From: Valencia hispanica
Lineage: Eukaryota > Chordata > Actinopteri > Cyprinodontiformes > Valenciidae
Reading direction: 5' to 3'
Assembly: GCA_963556495.2 (NCBI GenBank)
Contig: OY747703.1
Location: 29,735,796-29,799,795, forward strand
Length of the DNA stretch: 64,000 nt
Positions 1 to 11,657 of this stretch are shown one piece after another. Position 1 is the first letter of the stretch, and each line of letters opens with the position of its first letter. The position numbers and the translations under genes were made by a program. The notes under the pieces were generated by a model, which was not told where the DNA came from, did no database searches, and saw nothing but the letters and a program-made list of their open reading frames with translations.

Positions 1-1389
1 CTAATGCTGTTATGACCTGAAATGGTGTTAAAAATATAAATATGTTAGAAGTTATTGTTGCACTGGTTTAAAAAAAAAATCAGTTTATTCAGAAATTGTG
101 GATTTGCAAGACATCACCTGGTTAAAAAAACTAAATATTCAAATTCAGAAATACTTAATTGTTCCCAAAAGGAAATTTGGCCCCAATTTTGGCTCACAAA
201 GAATTTTTAGAATCAACTGAATATTAAAAAACTGTTATTATGTAATATTTAGTTTATATAAAGTATATATGAAGTGTGTACATGTGACCACCAGTCATTC
301 AGTTGCGGAAATTATCCATTAAACTAGATTAAATTAATTTGTAATTCTGTAGATTAAATAAGATTACTTTACCTAGATATGATCACCTCTCAGTCAGAGA
401 TATAAAACATGCCGCCGACTTCAAACTGCTGTAGCTCCTCTAGAATAAAAAAAAGTCATAAAAACTCAGGAAGATTTCTAGCTCTATTCTTATCAGCTTG
501 AGTTTAGTGTTGTCACGGTTGCTAGGTGACAGCACATTCACAGAGGTAGGGGTGGTAAGTCAACAAAGGACGGGTCCTACGAGGGATGCAGCCCTTGATT
601 TTGGACACAGCCAAAGGAGCAATGGAGCGATCAAAGTAATTTTCTGGTCTGCTTTGCCTTACGCCCTGAATCACACATATGCTGTACCTCAATTTAAATG
701 ATAACTAATGATGTGCATTTTGAGTGTGTTTGTCATGTGATTTGTGATTTATTTGCTTGTAAAGATTTGTAATTAAAATGGCTACAATTAAGAAAGTCGC
801 ATATATGACATCACATTAGCTAGCACTAGCTAGCACTCGAAATATTCACCGAGACGTGTAGGACTTGGTGGCTCTCACTCGACCGACTATTTCTCCCCCA
901 GCATAGCTGCCACTTTCCACATGACCAGATTTATAGTGGTTTTCTCCATGTTTAATGCTCCTTCCTTCATCCTGGAATCTCGCTAAACTCACGGGCATTT
1001 TCCTTTTTCTTCTTCAGCTGTAGTTTCACACAAAACCTAAAGTAACTTTTGCTGCATGTCGAAAATTAGCGCTTTCTCTGCATCAAAATGTGTCTTTAAA
1101 AATCACAGACATCACATGTTAATTCATGGCACATTTCAAATGGGATCAGAAAATAGGTTTTATTGCTCCATTGACTCTCATTCATTTTTTTGACAGTAGG
1201 GGACCCATGGATGGGAAGCAGAGGGGCGTGACTTAGGTCAAGGGTCATTATATATGTGTTTCTTCAAACACATACAACGCACACTAAACAAGCTGAAATT
1301 TACACAGTGCACTGAAATGCACTCAAAAACTAAATACTTTTTTTTTTACTTTTAAAAAAGTAAAGTACACTGAGAAACAAAGTAAAAAA
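1..1389. other. Unassigned AT-rich non-coding DNA
   Basis: No convincing coding region, RNA gene or complete mobile element is visible. The stretch is AT-rich with short homopolymer runs. Near 485-530 and 1180-1250 the text has the look of degraded interspersed repeat, but no ends or coding motifs could be assigned. Confidence 0.4.
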
Positions 1390-4054
1390 AGACAATTCCA
1401 ATCGAATGCCTAATACTAAATAAATCAAATTGATTACCTTTTTCCAAAAATCAATTATGCCCGGACATGACCAAATTATATGTACCTGATCAGCGTGAAC
1501 CGATCCACACTCCCTCCAGCAGGAAAACTGGGTAGCCAGAGCTTTTTACTTCCGTACAGGTGTAATAGAAAAAAGGACCAGGGTTTTCCAACAAAAATCC
1601 CTCCAGGTAAAGGAGTTGGTGGTACAACTTTGAGACGTTCACCCCTTCAACCAGAGTTCTTCTGGTATCTCAATATTAAGATCTTTATCCCATTTTTTTT
1701 TAACATGAAGGTGAATATTATTATCAATTGACTTTAAGGTTTTATAGATTTTTCCAACAATATTTTTATTAGTACATCCTTTATAAATATCTATAAAAAT
1801 CTGAACCAAGTCGAGGGGGTTGTCATCCTGGGGCCATAGCATTTCTTTAACAAAATAATGGCGAAGCTGGAGATACCTGAAAAAAATCGTGTTTACCAAG
1901 CCCAAATTTACGCTAAATTTTTTGAAAACTATCTGACCTTTAGATATGATTTTACAAAATGCTGTTATGCCTAATTGTGACCATTGTTTAAGTCTAAGGT
2001 CATGTGTTGCTGGTTGGAAATGTGGATCACATGCAGGCCAGCCCAGGATCTTGATTTACCTATGGAGCCAAAACATCTTTACAACTTGTAGCCATACTCT
2101 GATAGATGTACACAAACAAAACAAGTTGCAGAGTTGATCTGGCACAATGAATACAACCAAGTATTGACTGTAATGGAATTTCACTCAGGGAGAGCTCCAA
2201 GCCTTTCCATTTAGCTTCATAGGACTCGTCACACCAAAGAATAAATGGTCTCATCTGGGCTGCAATATAATAATGCCGGAGACAGGGCAGGGCCATGTCT
2301 CCCCTGTCCCTCGGCATCTGAAGGAAAGTGTATTTTATTCGTGGTTTCTTTGACTTCCACACAAACCTGGATATACATTTGTCACATTCTCTGAATTATT
2401 TCAGAGGGATCTCCACAGGTAATCCATTTAATAAATATAATAGTTTAGGTAAGATTACCATTTTAATTGACCTAATCCTATCTCCAATGTCCAGCGGAAG
2501 CAAAGCCCATCTGTCTAAATCTTTCTTAATTTTCTGTGTGATGTTTTGATAGTTATCAGCAAAAAGACAGGAAAATTGTCCCTTGGTATGAATACCCTCA
2601 AATATTGCATTTGAGACAAGTTCCAGTTAAAGTCAAATTCTCTAACTAACTCTGGAGGGGGATTAAAATTGAATAAAAGAGCTTAAGTTTTATTTACATT
2701 GAGAGAGTACCCAGAGAGGGACCCAAACATGTTGAGGGTATTCATAAGTAAAGATACACTAGAGCCTGGATTTAGTACCAATACATCATCTACATATAAG
2801 CAAATTTTATATTCTATAACTTTTTTGTTAATGCCTTTAAGCTCCCTCTCCTCTTTAATCAACTGAGCTAAAGGTTCAATAAACAAATTGAATAAGAATG
2901 GGCTAAGTGGGCATCCTTGGCGGCAACCTCTTTGAAGTTTTATAGGGCTCGACAAATCACCATTTAATTTTATCATTGCCGTTGGAGATGTATACAGTGC
3001 ATTAATGCACTGCATAAAGTATTCAGAAAAAGCCAAATGACCCATTGTTTGGTAGAGGAATTGCCAACTAACAGAGTCAAAAGCCTTCTCAGCATCTAAG
3101 CTGAAAAGGACAGCACTAGAATTTGGCTTTGCAATATGATCAACAATGTGGATAGTTCGACGTATACTGTCGTGTGTTTGACGATCTTTAATAAAACCTG
3201 TTTGGTCTTCATTTATGAGAAATTACATGGCCTCTTCCATTCTCCTGGCAAGAATTGATGCAAAAGGCTTGTAGTCAGCATTAAGAACACTGATGGGTCT
3301 ATAAGATTTGCAATCCAATTTGTTTTTTCCTTTATGAATTACAGAAATGAAGGCTTCCTTCCATGAAGGAGGGGGAGTGCTACATAACATTGTTAAAGCA
3401 CTCTTTAAGCAAAGGGAGGAGTGGTTCTCGCATCATTTTATACCACTCTGCTGAGTATCCATCTGTACCAGGAGATTTACTTGTTTTTAAAAGCTGAAGT
3501 TGCCTTGTTGATTTCCAAATCTGAAATTTCAAGTGTAAGAACATCATTACGAATTTTACCCAAGGATGGAAGATCTAATGAATTCAGGAATTGATCAATC
3601 TTGTCACTGTTAGTTTCACCTTTTTGTTTATACAGTGTTGTATTAAAATGATCTATGAATATCACTTAATTTGATTTGCAAATTATTTGTACTTGGATCC
3701 TTTATTTTATGGATTGCCCTCTCTTCTTGTTGCTTAAGCAGTCTCCATGCCAACACCTTTGCAGCTTTTAGCTCCGCCTCATAGTATCTCTGTTTAATGA
3801 ACCTTATGTTTTAGTCTATGTCTTCACTATAAATTTTGTCTATCTCTTGTTTAATAGGTCGCATTAGAATTAATAATGAGGGATCTTTATTTTAACTATG
3901 TAATTTTCCCAAAACTCTGAGTTTACTCTCTAGATTATGTAATTGTTTAGAGTTTACTTTTTTCTGAAATGCAGCTGTGGCTATGAGCTTGCTATGAAGG
4001 TAGGCTTTAGCTGTATCCCAAAGAATGGTTGCGCTCACTTCCCCGTTATCATTA
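1390..4054 (-). pseudogene. L1-like LINE ORF2 relic (linker, RT and C-terminal Cys/His motif)
   Basis: Read on the minus strand this is the 3' two thirds of an L1-type ORF2, the endonuclease/reverse transcriptase of a non-LTR retrotransposon. In order: the linker upstream of the RT (3665-4054, with WDTAKAY), RT finger and palm blocks at 2683-3045 (GCRQGCPLSPFLFNLF, then the catalytic YVDD), the thumb region, a C-terminal segment at 1639-1905 (FFRYLQLRHY), and at about 1440-1515 a Cys/His motif spaced C-x3-C-x8-H-x4-C, characteristic of L1 ORF2. The endonuclease domain is missing. Stops and frameshifts break the frame, so it is inactive. The 5' side ends abruptly at a TTAA where a THAP-type transposon begins. 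ORF1 of a similar L1 lies further along on the same strand at about 5891-6810, so both may be parts of one split element. The 3' end near 1390 is approximate. Confidence 0.85.
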
Positions 4055-4055
4055 A

Positions 4056-4780
<725 letters not shown>

Positions 4781-5045
4781 TATATTTCTGTACCTGTTTG
4801 AAGCAACTCTGTGCCCTCTAACAAAAGAAACAAACAAAACTCAAACTGCAACTGTCCATAACAAAAAGAAACACCTGATGTGATGAACCTGAACACGACT
4901 TCCCTTGAAGAGGAAAAACAAACTCCTCTAAAAAAAGTGAGGGGGTGCGGCCACAAGGTGGGGCCCCTCATCAACTTACTGTCAGTAAACAGAAACTGGG
5001 TGTTACACCAGCAAAGGGGGGGCTAAACAATAACACCCTGAAACA

Positions 5046-5890
5046 GCCCCCCTTTAGTCAAGTCAAGTCAACTTTATTTAAATAACACAACACAAAAACA
5101 TGCCCAAAGTGCTTTCCCATGACAAAAAGCAAAACCCCACCATCCACAAAGTTACACAGTACAGTACAATGTATGTCATACCTCTCGTACAAGATACAGT
5201 ATCAACAGCAAAATGAAACTATAGTAAAATCTACAATTTAGTGTATCCAACCCTCATGTGGAATTAAATACCAGGTCAAACAAATAGGTTTTAAGCCGAG
5301 ATTTAAAAATGAACAAAGATGAAGCCTGCCTAACCTGTAATGGTAAAAGATTCCAGTGCCTGGGGCCTGCCACCGAAAAAGCTCTGTCGCCCCTAAGTTT
5401 CCGTTTAGTCCTCAGGACAACAAGGACTGACAACTGACAACTGACCTCATGGACCAAGCAGGACAATGAACGTTCAGTAGTTCAGACAGAAATGATGGGG
5501 CTAAGCTGTGCAAAGATTTAAAAACAAATAAAAGTACCTTAAATGTAATTCTAAAACAAACAGGCAACCAGTGCAATGACATCAAGGCCGATGTAATGTG
5601 CTCATGCTTCCTAGTGCCGGTTAAAAGACGTGCTGCCGCATTTTGTATTAACTGCAGGCCAGTGATGTTTGATTGAGAAAGTCCAAAATACAGTGAATTG
5701 CAATAGTCCAAGCGTGATGTCTGAAATGCATGAATAACAGTTTCAAAATCCTGCTTCGACAGTATATACTTTAATTTGGCAATCTTCCTCAAGTGATAAA
5801 AGCCTGACTGCACCACTGCACTAGTCTGCCTATCAAAAGTTAGACCACTGATTAAACCAAACCTCCTTACTTGTACACGTGGGGTAATAA
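5046..5890 (-). pseudogene. L2/CR1-like LINE, RT C-terminal part and 3' end
   Basis: On the minus strand this encodes the C-terminal third of an L2/CR1-clade RT protein. Hallmarks are SRLDYCNSLYFGL, LQLIQNAAARLLTGTRKHEH, a SLHWLPV block at 5412-5850, then GDRAFSVAGPRHWNLLP and SRLKTYLFDL at 5254-5400. The 3' end on the plus strand starts at about 5046 with 'gtcaagtcaactttattt', typical of the 3' tail of these LINEs. The frame is broken between the two coding blocks. It is 5'-truncated, as usual for LINE insertions, and abuts L1 ORF1 sequence near 5890, where an open frame runs across the junction by chance. Confidence 0.85.
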
Positions 5891-6810
5891 GGTTGTAGAA
5901 CAAGCGAATTAAATCCGTCGCTGCCCCTTCAGTCTTCGTGTTCTGTGTCCCCTGGATCAGATCTTTGAAACTCCCGAATCCGGTCTCTGATGGACTCCTG
6001 ATATTTGTTGTCAACGCGGTGCGATCCTCCTACTACACACCAGGGCAGGAGCAGGGAAAGGGTCTCTGCATTGTATATGCTGGGCTTCTTCACTCGTATT
6101 GGTCCTATCTGGTAGCCGTGTTTCTCCATTTCATCAGCTGCCTCACAAGCGTCGTCACATGTGATAGTCCCAGTGTGGAAATGTATTTGCATCTTTGTCA
6201 GTGGCGTTTGGAAGCTGATATGATTTGCCTTCAAAACTTTTTAATCGGGATGTAGTCCTTTCTTTTCTGTTGTACGTCTGCGGAGTAATCGTGGTCAAAG
6301 TAAACACGTTTGTTTTGAATGTAGTTGTTTCTTCCAGACAGCATGAACCTTTTCCTTTGTAGTAAATCTCAGAAAGCAAACTACTATGGAGAGCTGTGAT
6401 GTGCCAGTCGGTGGCTTTGGCCCCAGGGCTCTCTCCAATAACTTGTTTTGTAGGACTTGCTGGTTACTGAGAAGGTCAAGTAAAGTATCCTTCACGGCCA
6501 AATCCCACTTTTCTGACACGGCTACTTTTTTCTCAACCTCCTCTATGCGCCGCGCAACCTCCTTAATCTGACCGGTGGCTGTTTGTATTTTCTGGTTGAT
6601 GTTGGCACTTAACTCATCCATTTGGGCCTTCATGTCATCTTTAATTATCTCCCAAAAGTCAGAAGAGATCCCTTTTCATCTGTGATTTTAGTTCGTCCAA
6701 ACCTCTGGTCATAACTTCACCTACAACGGAGCGGATACTGCTACTTGTGGCTAGTGGGTTAGCTTCTTCCTCGAGGGTGATGCTAGCGCCGCTAGCATGG
6801 ATGGAAATTA
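5891..6810 (-). pseudogene. L1-like LINE ORF1 relic
   Basis: Minus-strand fragments of an L1 ORF1 protein, the RNA-binding chaperone that coats LINE RNA. N to C: an acidic N-terminal stretch (6640-6790, ASGASITLEEEANP), a coiled-coil segment at about 6450-6633 (KEVARRIEEVEKKVAVSEKW), then FLRFTTKEKVHAVWKKQ and the C-terminal domain (5929-6234, KANHISFQTPLTKMQIHFHTG ending in DNKYQESIRDRIREFQRSDP). Sequence between the coiled coil and LRFTTKEK is short, suggesting that much of the RRM domain is deleted, and at least two frameshifts are present. The sequence just upstream (6811-7070) may be L1 5' UTR. Confidence 0.8.
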
Positions 6811-8129
6811 TCCTTTTGCCTGTTTTTTAAATACTGAGTAGTGTATTTTCTTGAAATTTCTCTAGAGAATGCAGAGATGAATTGCACCAGTTTGTGAGCT
6901 TGAGAAGCGCTGATTTTGTTACCTTTGCACAGATGCAGGCTCACTGTCTTCCCCTCTTTCAAAAATATGTGCTGAGCTAAGCTCACAAGCTCTGAGGCTC
7001 CAGGCTTACTCAAAACATGCAGTTGACAGAACACCCCCTTTTCCTCTTTGGGAAGAAAGAAAACTTTCATATTTTTCTATGTTTTAGTCCTATTTTTATA
7101 TTTCTGACTGTCCAACTGCCAGAAATAGTGATGGAGAAAATGATTGATTTTTGTTCATTTCTTCCCCTGTACGTTTTGTTGAATCCGTCATTGCCTCCAT
7201 ATTTCATTCCCCCCAGCTATACATATCTCTCTGTTAGCAAAAACATCTCTATGCCAGTAACACATAAGATGCATAAATAAATCATAAATGCCTCAGCTAT
7301 TACAATCATGATGCAACTGTTGTGTCTGTCTTCTCTCATCTTCTTGTCATCCCAACACACGCAGTGTGTTATAGCTCTTATTATGTTCAAGACATTTCAG
7401 TGGGTGTGTTTACAAGCACATTGCAATGGTTTCTCTTTCAGGCCATGCTAAGTTTATTTCATCATTGATGTCTTTTATTTTACTTATGACTACAAATAAA
7501 CACAAGAGAGCTTAATCCAATGATTAGTGATCACATGACAAGGAAAATATACTTAGTTATCTAATGATTGATGATCACAGGACAAGGGGAGTAATTTAAG
7601 AGAGAGTTACAGCTTTTTGTCAGAAAGGATTATGCTAAAATGAAAGGGAATTGTCAGGAGAAAGAGATCGCCCTGACTCCCATAGTCTATTTACATCAGT
7701 GCTTCTTCTCAGCGGAGTATCAACCGCTTGCATTGCTCTTACAACTACTGCGGTGAACTTTGACATTGTTGCAGGGAAACAGAGTGCATGAGCATTGTTG
7801 TAAACATTAAGGTCAAGCTGGGATCTGGAAGATATGCCCTGACAACATTAGGTGCAAACTAAAAACACAAACACATTTAGAGAGGAATACAAATATACAT
7901 CAAAGCTGCCGTTTAGGGAGCGTGCTCACCAGACAAAGAGAAATAATTCAAATACAACTGGGTAAATAAGTATTAAATAGGTTTTTAAGTAAATATATTT
8001 AATGGGAGGGAGATATGAATTTCAAACCAAAGAAATCAAAATAAAATCACAAAATAAGTTTAGGTGTTATAAAGAGGAAGGACAAAGGCAATATGTACTA
8101 CACACGTGCAGAAAACAGACTCCCAAAGG
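6811..8129. other. Unassigned AT-rich non-coding DNA
   Basis: No coding gene or element is recognised. The first ~260 bases may be the 5' UTR of the neighbouring L1 ORF1 relic. The rest is AT-rich with no repeat ends visible. Confidence 0.35.
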
Positions 8130-8770
8130 GATTATCCTAGCATAACTTTGGGTGATGGAGTCCTGATTGGGGACTTATAAAACATGTTCTGATTGCCGTG
8201 GTATCCCAAAAAAAGCATATTTTATGGATAAAAATGAAGAGCTTTCTCAAGATGTTGCAGCTTTATTCTTGTGAAACATGCTGATAGTATTGGCTACAAA
8301 TGAATTTCTTAGTGTCCAAATCTTCCAGTGAGCACTACTGGTACATAATTCCGTGGATAAAGCATAATTTTATCAATAAAAACAGCAATGAACATGTGCT
8401 CTTTCCGAGATTTTGACAGATGGCAGAAGAAGTGTATAGGAACATATGTGAAAGATATGGGCTAAAGGTCCCACATTCAACGTGTAAGGTATCACTGAGA
8501 GTGTGGTTTTTTGAAGGAAAACAAAACTGTTCTCACATCAATGTGTAAACCCCTGTGCACAACTATTGAAGCAGCTTTTGACTCAATTTCATCATTCAGT
8601 CCTCTTTAGTTGGAGTCTATCAGCATTCCACATCATGATTGGCAATGTTTGCAGAGTCTGTCTTGCAAAAGTTTTCCAAATCTCTCAGACTGTCAAAACA
8701 TCTATTGTCCTCAGCTTTCTTCAGACGGTCCCACAGATTTTCCATTAGTTTCAGTTCTTCATTCTAGCCA
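8130..8770 (-). pseudogene. Possible highly decayed Tc1/mariner transposase C-terminus
   Basis: On the minus strand 8600-8760 reads MENLWDRLKKAEDNRCFDSL with LENFCKTDSANI following. This resembles the end of a Tc1-type transposase around the catalytic Glu (consensus IENLWD..LK and later EW..I). A shifted frame downstream gives a run that resembles the usual LIDS..RL..VI..KG ending. No catalytic Asp, terminal inverted repeats or TA duplication were found, so this is an old fossil at best. Confidence 0.3.
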
Positions 8771-9293
8771 GGCTTTCCAATACTGAAATTCATATTCATG
8801 TCAAAGTCATACTGTCATTCAGTTGTTATTTTATTGCATGTATGTTGGGGTTGTTTTAGCTAAACCTGAATGTTTTCTTTTGCAGAAAAGAAGTATGTCT
8901 TGCAACCCTACTATTTAGCCTAGACAATGCATGTCACTGTAGTCATATGTAAAACACAACCAATCCTTCAGTCTCTGGCTCACCTTTGATCAATTCCAGG
9001 GAAAAATGTCCAGATTTTGTAATATTCCTGTTGTTCAATATGTTTCTATTTATTTATTGGTAAATGCTTTCACTGTGCCATACTGAAAATAATTCTGTGG
9101 AATATTTTGGGTACTGTTCTTATGACTAGAAGATCAGCTTTTTTTTTTTGTAATCTCTCTCTAAACCATGACTTCAACTAAAGCATGCAAATGAGTAAAT
9201 ATAAAAAAAACTGCTAGGGCAGTGTTGTATTCTACTTTTTTGGGGCTATTTTTATTATGCAGTACATATGTTTTAATTATATCTTTTGTAAGC
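8771..9293. other. Unassigned AT-rich flank of the LTR element
   Basis: AT-rich DNA with no recognised coding or repeat features. Its right edge is the insertion point of the LTR element. Confidence 0.4.
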
Positions 9294-9796
9294 TTTAGAA
9301 GTAATAGGCCTGTTTATATTATTCAGGGTAGTAAAACATGACTCTGTTACCAGTATTTTATAGGGTTTAAGGTTTTAAGTAAACAAACTCTTGAGTAAAG
9401 ATATGAACTGAAAGCAGGGAGGATCAGTTATAACTCTGGTTCATGTTACAACCCGAGTTCATGGTACTCCTGGTACGGTCAGGAGACCTGGAGAAAATAA
9501 ATGACCTGTCAAGATGTAGAAGGAGGAGAGAGGAGTCATGTGATATGTTCTTTGTTCTTTTGGAAATAAAAATGGTACAGCCTTGTAGAAAAGCGAGTCA
9601 GATTTTGTCTGGCTCCCATCTGCAGGTGCGTCCTTTTGAAACAGCTATCTGTTTGTGTGTGTTGTTTTTACTCTATGTCTCTCAGTTCTGGGTCTTATTT
9701 TGAAACAGTTCCCGCTGGGGTTTTGGAGTTCGGCGCCCCCTCCTCTCGGAGTAAAAAAAAAGTGAGTTCCAGAGCACATAAAAAAAGAAGCCGACA
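9294..9796 (+). repeat. 5' LTR
   Basis: Matches 15924-16425 at an offset of 6630 bp, with substitutions at 9578 (C versus T) and 9645 (C versus A) and one extra A in the run near 9755. It ends with CA. The start is less clear: the 3' LTR reads TG just before the shared block, the 5' copy reads GC. AATAAA-like signals occur near 9492 and 9565. Promoter and polyadenylation roles are inferred from LTR biology. Confidence 0.93.
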
Positions 9797-11657
9797 AAAT
9801 GGTGGAGGATGCGGGCATTTGATTTGGTTTTGAGTTTTCTCAGGGCTGGGAGAGATTGAGTGTGAGTAATGAGTGTGGCATAACTGATTGATACATGTGT
9901 TTGTGGCAATTATAGTGATTTTGTGTTTTATCTTTGAGTTCAACAGAGAATCGGAGAGCGACTGGATTGATCCTTGCTAATCAACACCCGGGTGGTTTTG
10001 TATCAATCTGGAAAAGCGCTAACACCAAATTAATAGGTATTGATCGATTTAAACGTTCTCCATTTAATGTTGACGTGTTGTTCTTTCGGTTGAGGGCCGA
10101 CCGAAGTGCGGACCAGAGGCTTGAGAGTTGGCCGCTCACTTCCGATGGGACGCTGTCGGAATTCTCCCAGGCTGGCAAGCGGAAGGGACAGCAGCAGAGC
10201 CTGTGTGCTCTCTGTTGTCTAGACGGATTCCCTTGGAGAGGCCGGCGTATCTTCCAAACGCACGTTTGAGCCACGTGAATTGGATTGTGTTTAAAGGTCC
10301 GGCTTTAGGTGGCTCCGGTAGAGGTTAGTGTTTGATGAGATTGTAAAAATTGTTGTTCTTTCTTTCTTTCTCGGATGAATGTGTGTGTGATTGGAGAAGT
10401 GGAGGTGACGGAAAAGAAAGGCTACCATGTAGCTTTTTGAACTCCGGCCTCATATAAACTTCTCATTTAGGGGAACTAACCGACTGAATCTAAAACCATA
10501 ATTCCTCTGCGAATCTTAAACGCCTAGACAATGCCCGCGCTTCTTGTATAGACAATAAGCGTAGAAGCTTGACATTGTAGAGGAATAAGGGAATATCATT
10601 TTCAGTCAGCTAAAGTACCACCATAAGCTAGCTTACGGCTAATATACAGTTTGGATGAGTTTCGCCTGGAAATAAAGGCGTTCAACCTTGTGCAACTACG
10701 TAAACACGTCTAAAGCATTGTCTAACACATATATATAGGACTGTTATTATGGATAACTGGTAGTAAACTCTTTAGAATATATATAAAATAACTTTTTTAT
10801 GGTAACGGAGCGGTCACATTTAGCTTCCGGTTGAGCTGGGTTGCTCATGATGACAGCTAATCTTTGGTAGCTTAGCTTCCGAACTGTATTTATTTGGCTC
10901 GGTGAAACAGTCATTCGAGTATTGATGGCGAAGTGTGGTTTTGTTGGAGGCATTTTGTTCTTGTCTTTGGTTGGTTTACTTATGAGTACGGTTTGTTAGG
11001 TTTAGCATCGTAGTGAAGAATTACCCATCTGTGCACCGGCGTATTCATTCCGCGGTGTGACCCGGAAGTTTTATTGGGCCGGACTTTGATCTGTCAGTCC
11101 GGCGGAGTTTTTTTTTTTTTTTTTTTTTTGGAGCAAACAACTGTTGACGATTTTGTGTTGCAAAGTGAGTTTTAAACGTATTTCTTTCGGTATATGTTTT
11201 AATGATAAATAAAAATTGCTTTATATTGGGAGAATTCTATTTTTTCGTGTGTTTCACCGAAGTGTGTGTCCCGAGTTTTGGCGCAGGCCGGACTCTATTA
11301 GGAATTCTTTGATTTTTAGATGAAACGGCAATAATCTCCGTATATAAATAAATTAATGATAAGATAAACAGTGCGTTATAAACCTTTTTAGCTTTCCTTC
11401 GTTTCGGCTTTCCCTAAAACATTATTAAGGTTAATGTTGCATGAATAAATAATATATAAACTCCTTCACTATAAAAAGAAATAAATTAAATAAATAAAAA
11501 CTGTGCCTGCCTTTACTGTTAACTGCATTAATATTGGGATAAATTTGGGCCTACGAATTGATAGTTTATCAATTAAAATAAATAATTTATAGAGTTAATA
11601 CAAATAACCTACTTTGTTAAATTTTAATCCATTTTGGATTTTTGTTACGAATATTCA
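9797..11657 (+). other. Retroviral leader with candidate primer-binding site
   Basis: Non-coding between the 5' LTR and gag, unusually long at about 1.86 kb. Three bases after the LTR, from 9800, the text TGGTGGAGGATGCGGGC starts with the TGG expected of a primer-binding site. Its first eight bases complement the CTCCACCA end common in tRNA-Ala; the tRNA assignment is tentative. A run of 19 T at 11108-11127 and several AT-rich stretches follow. No conserved ORF is seen. Confidence 0.5.

Noticed and set aside
9682..10328. Several 65-110 codon frames on both strands
   Set aside because: They lie in the LTR and leader of the retroviral element, overlap each other and have no motifs.
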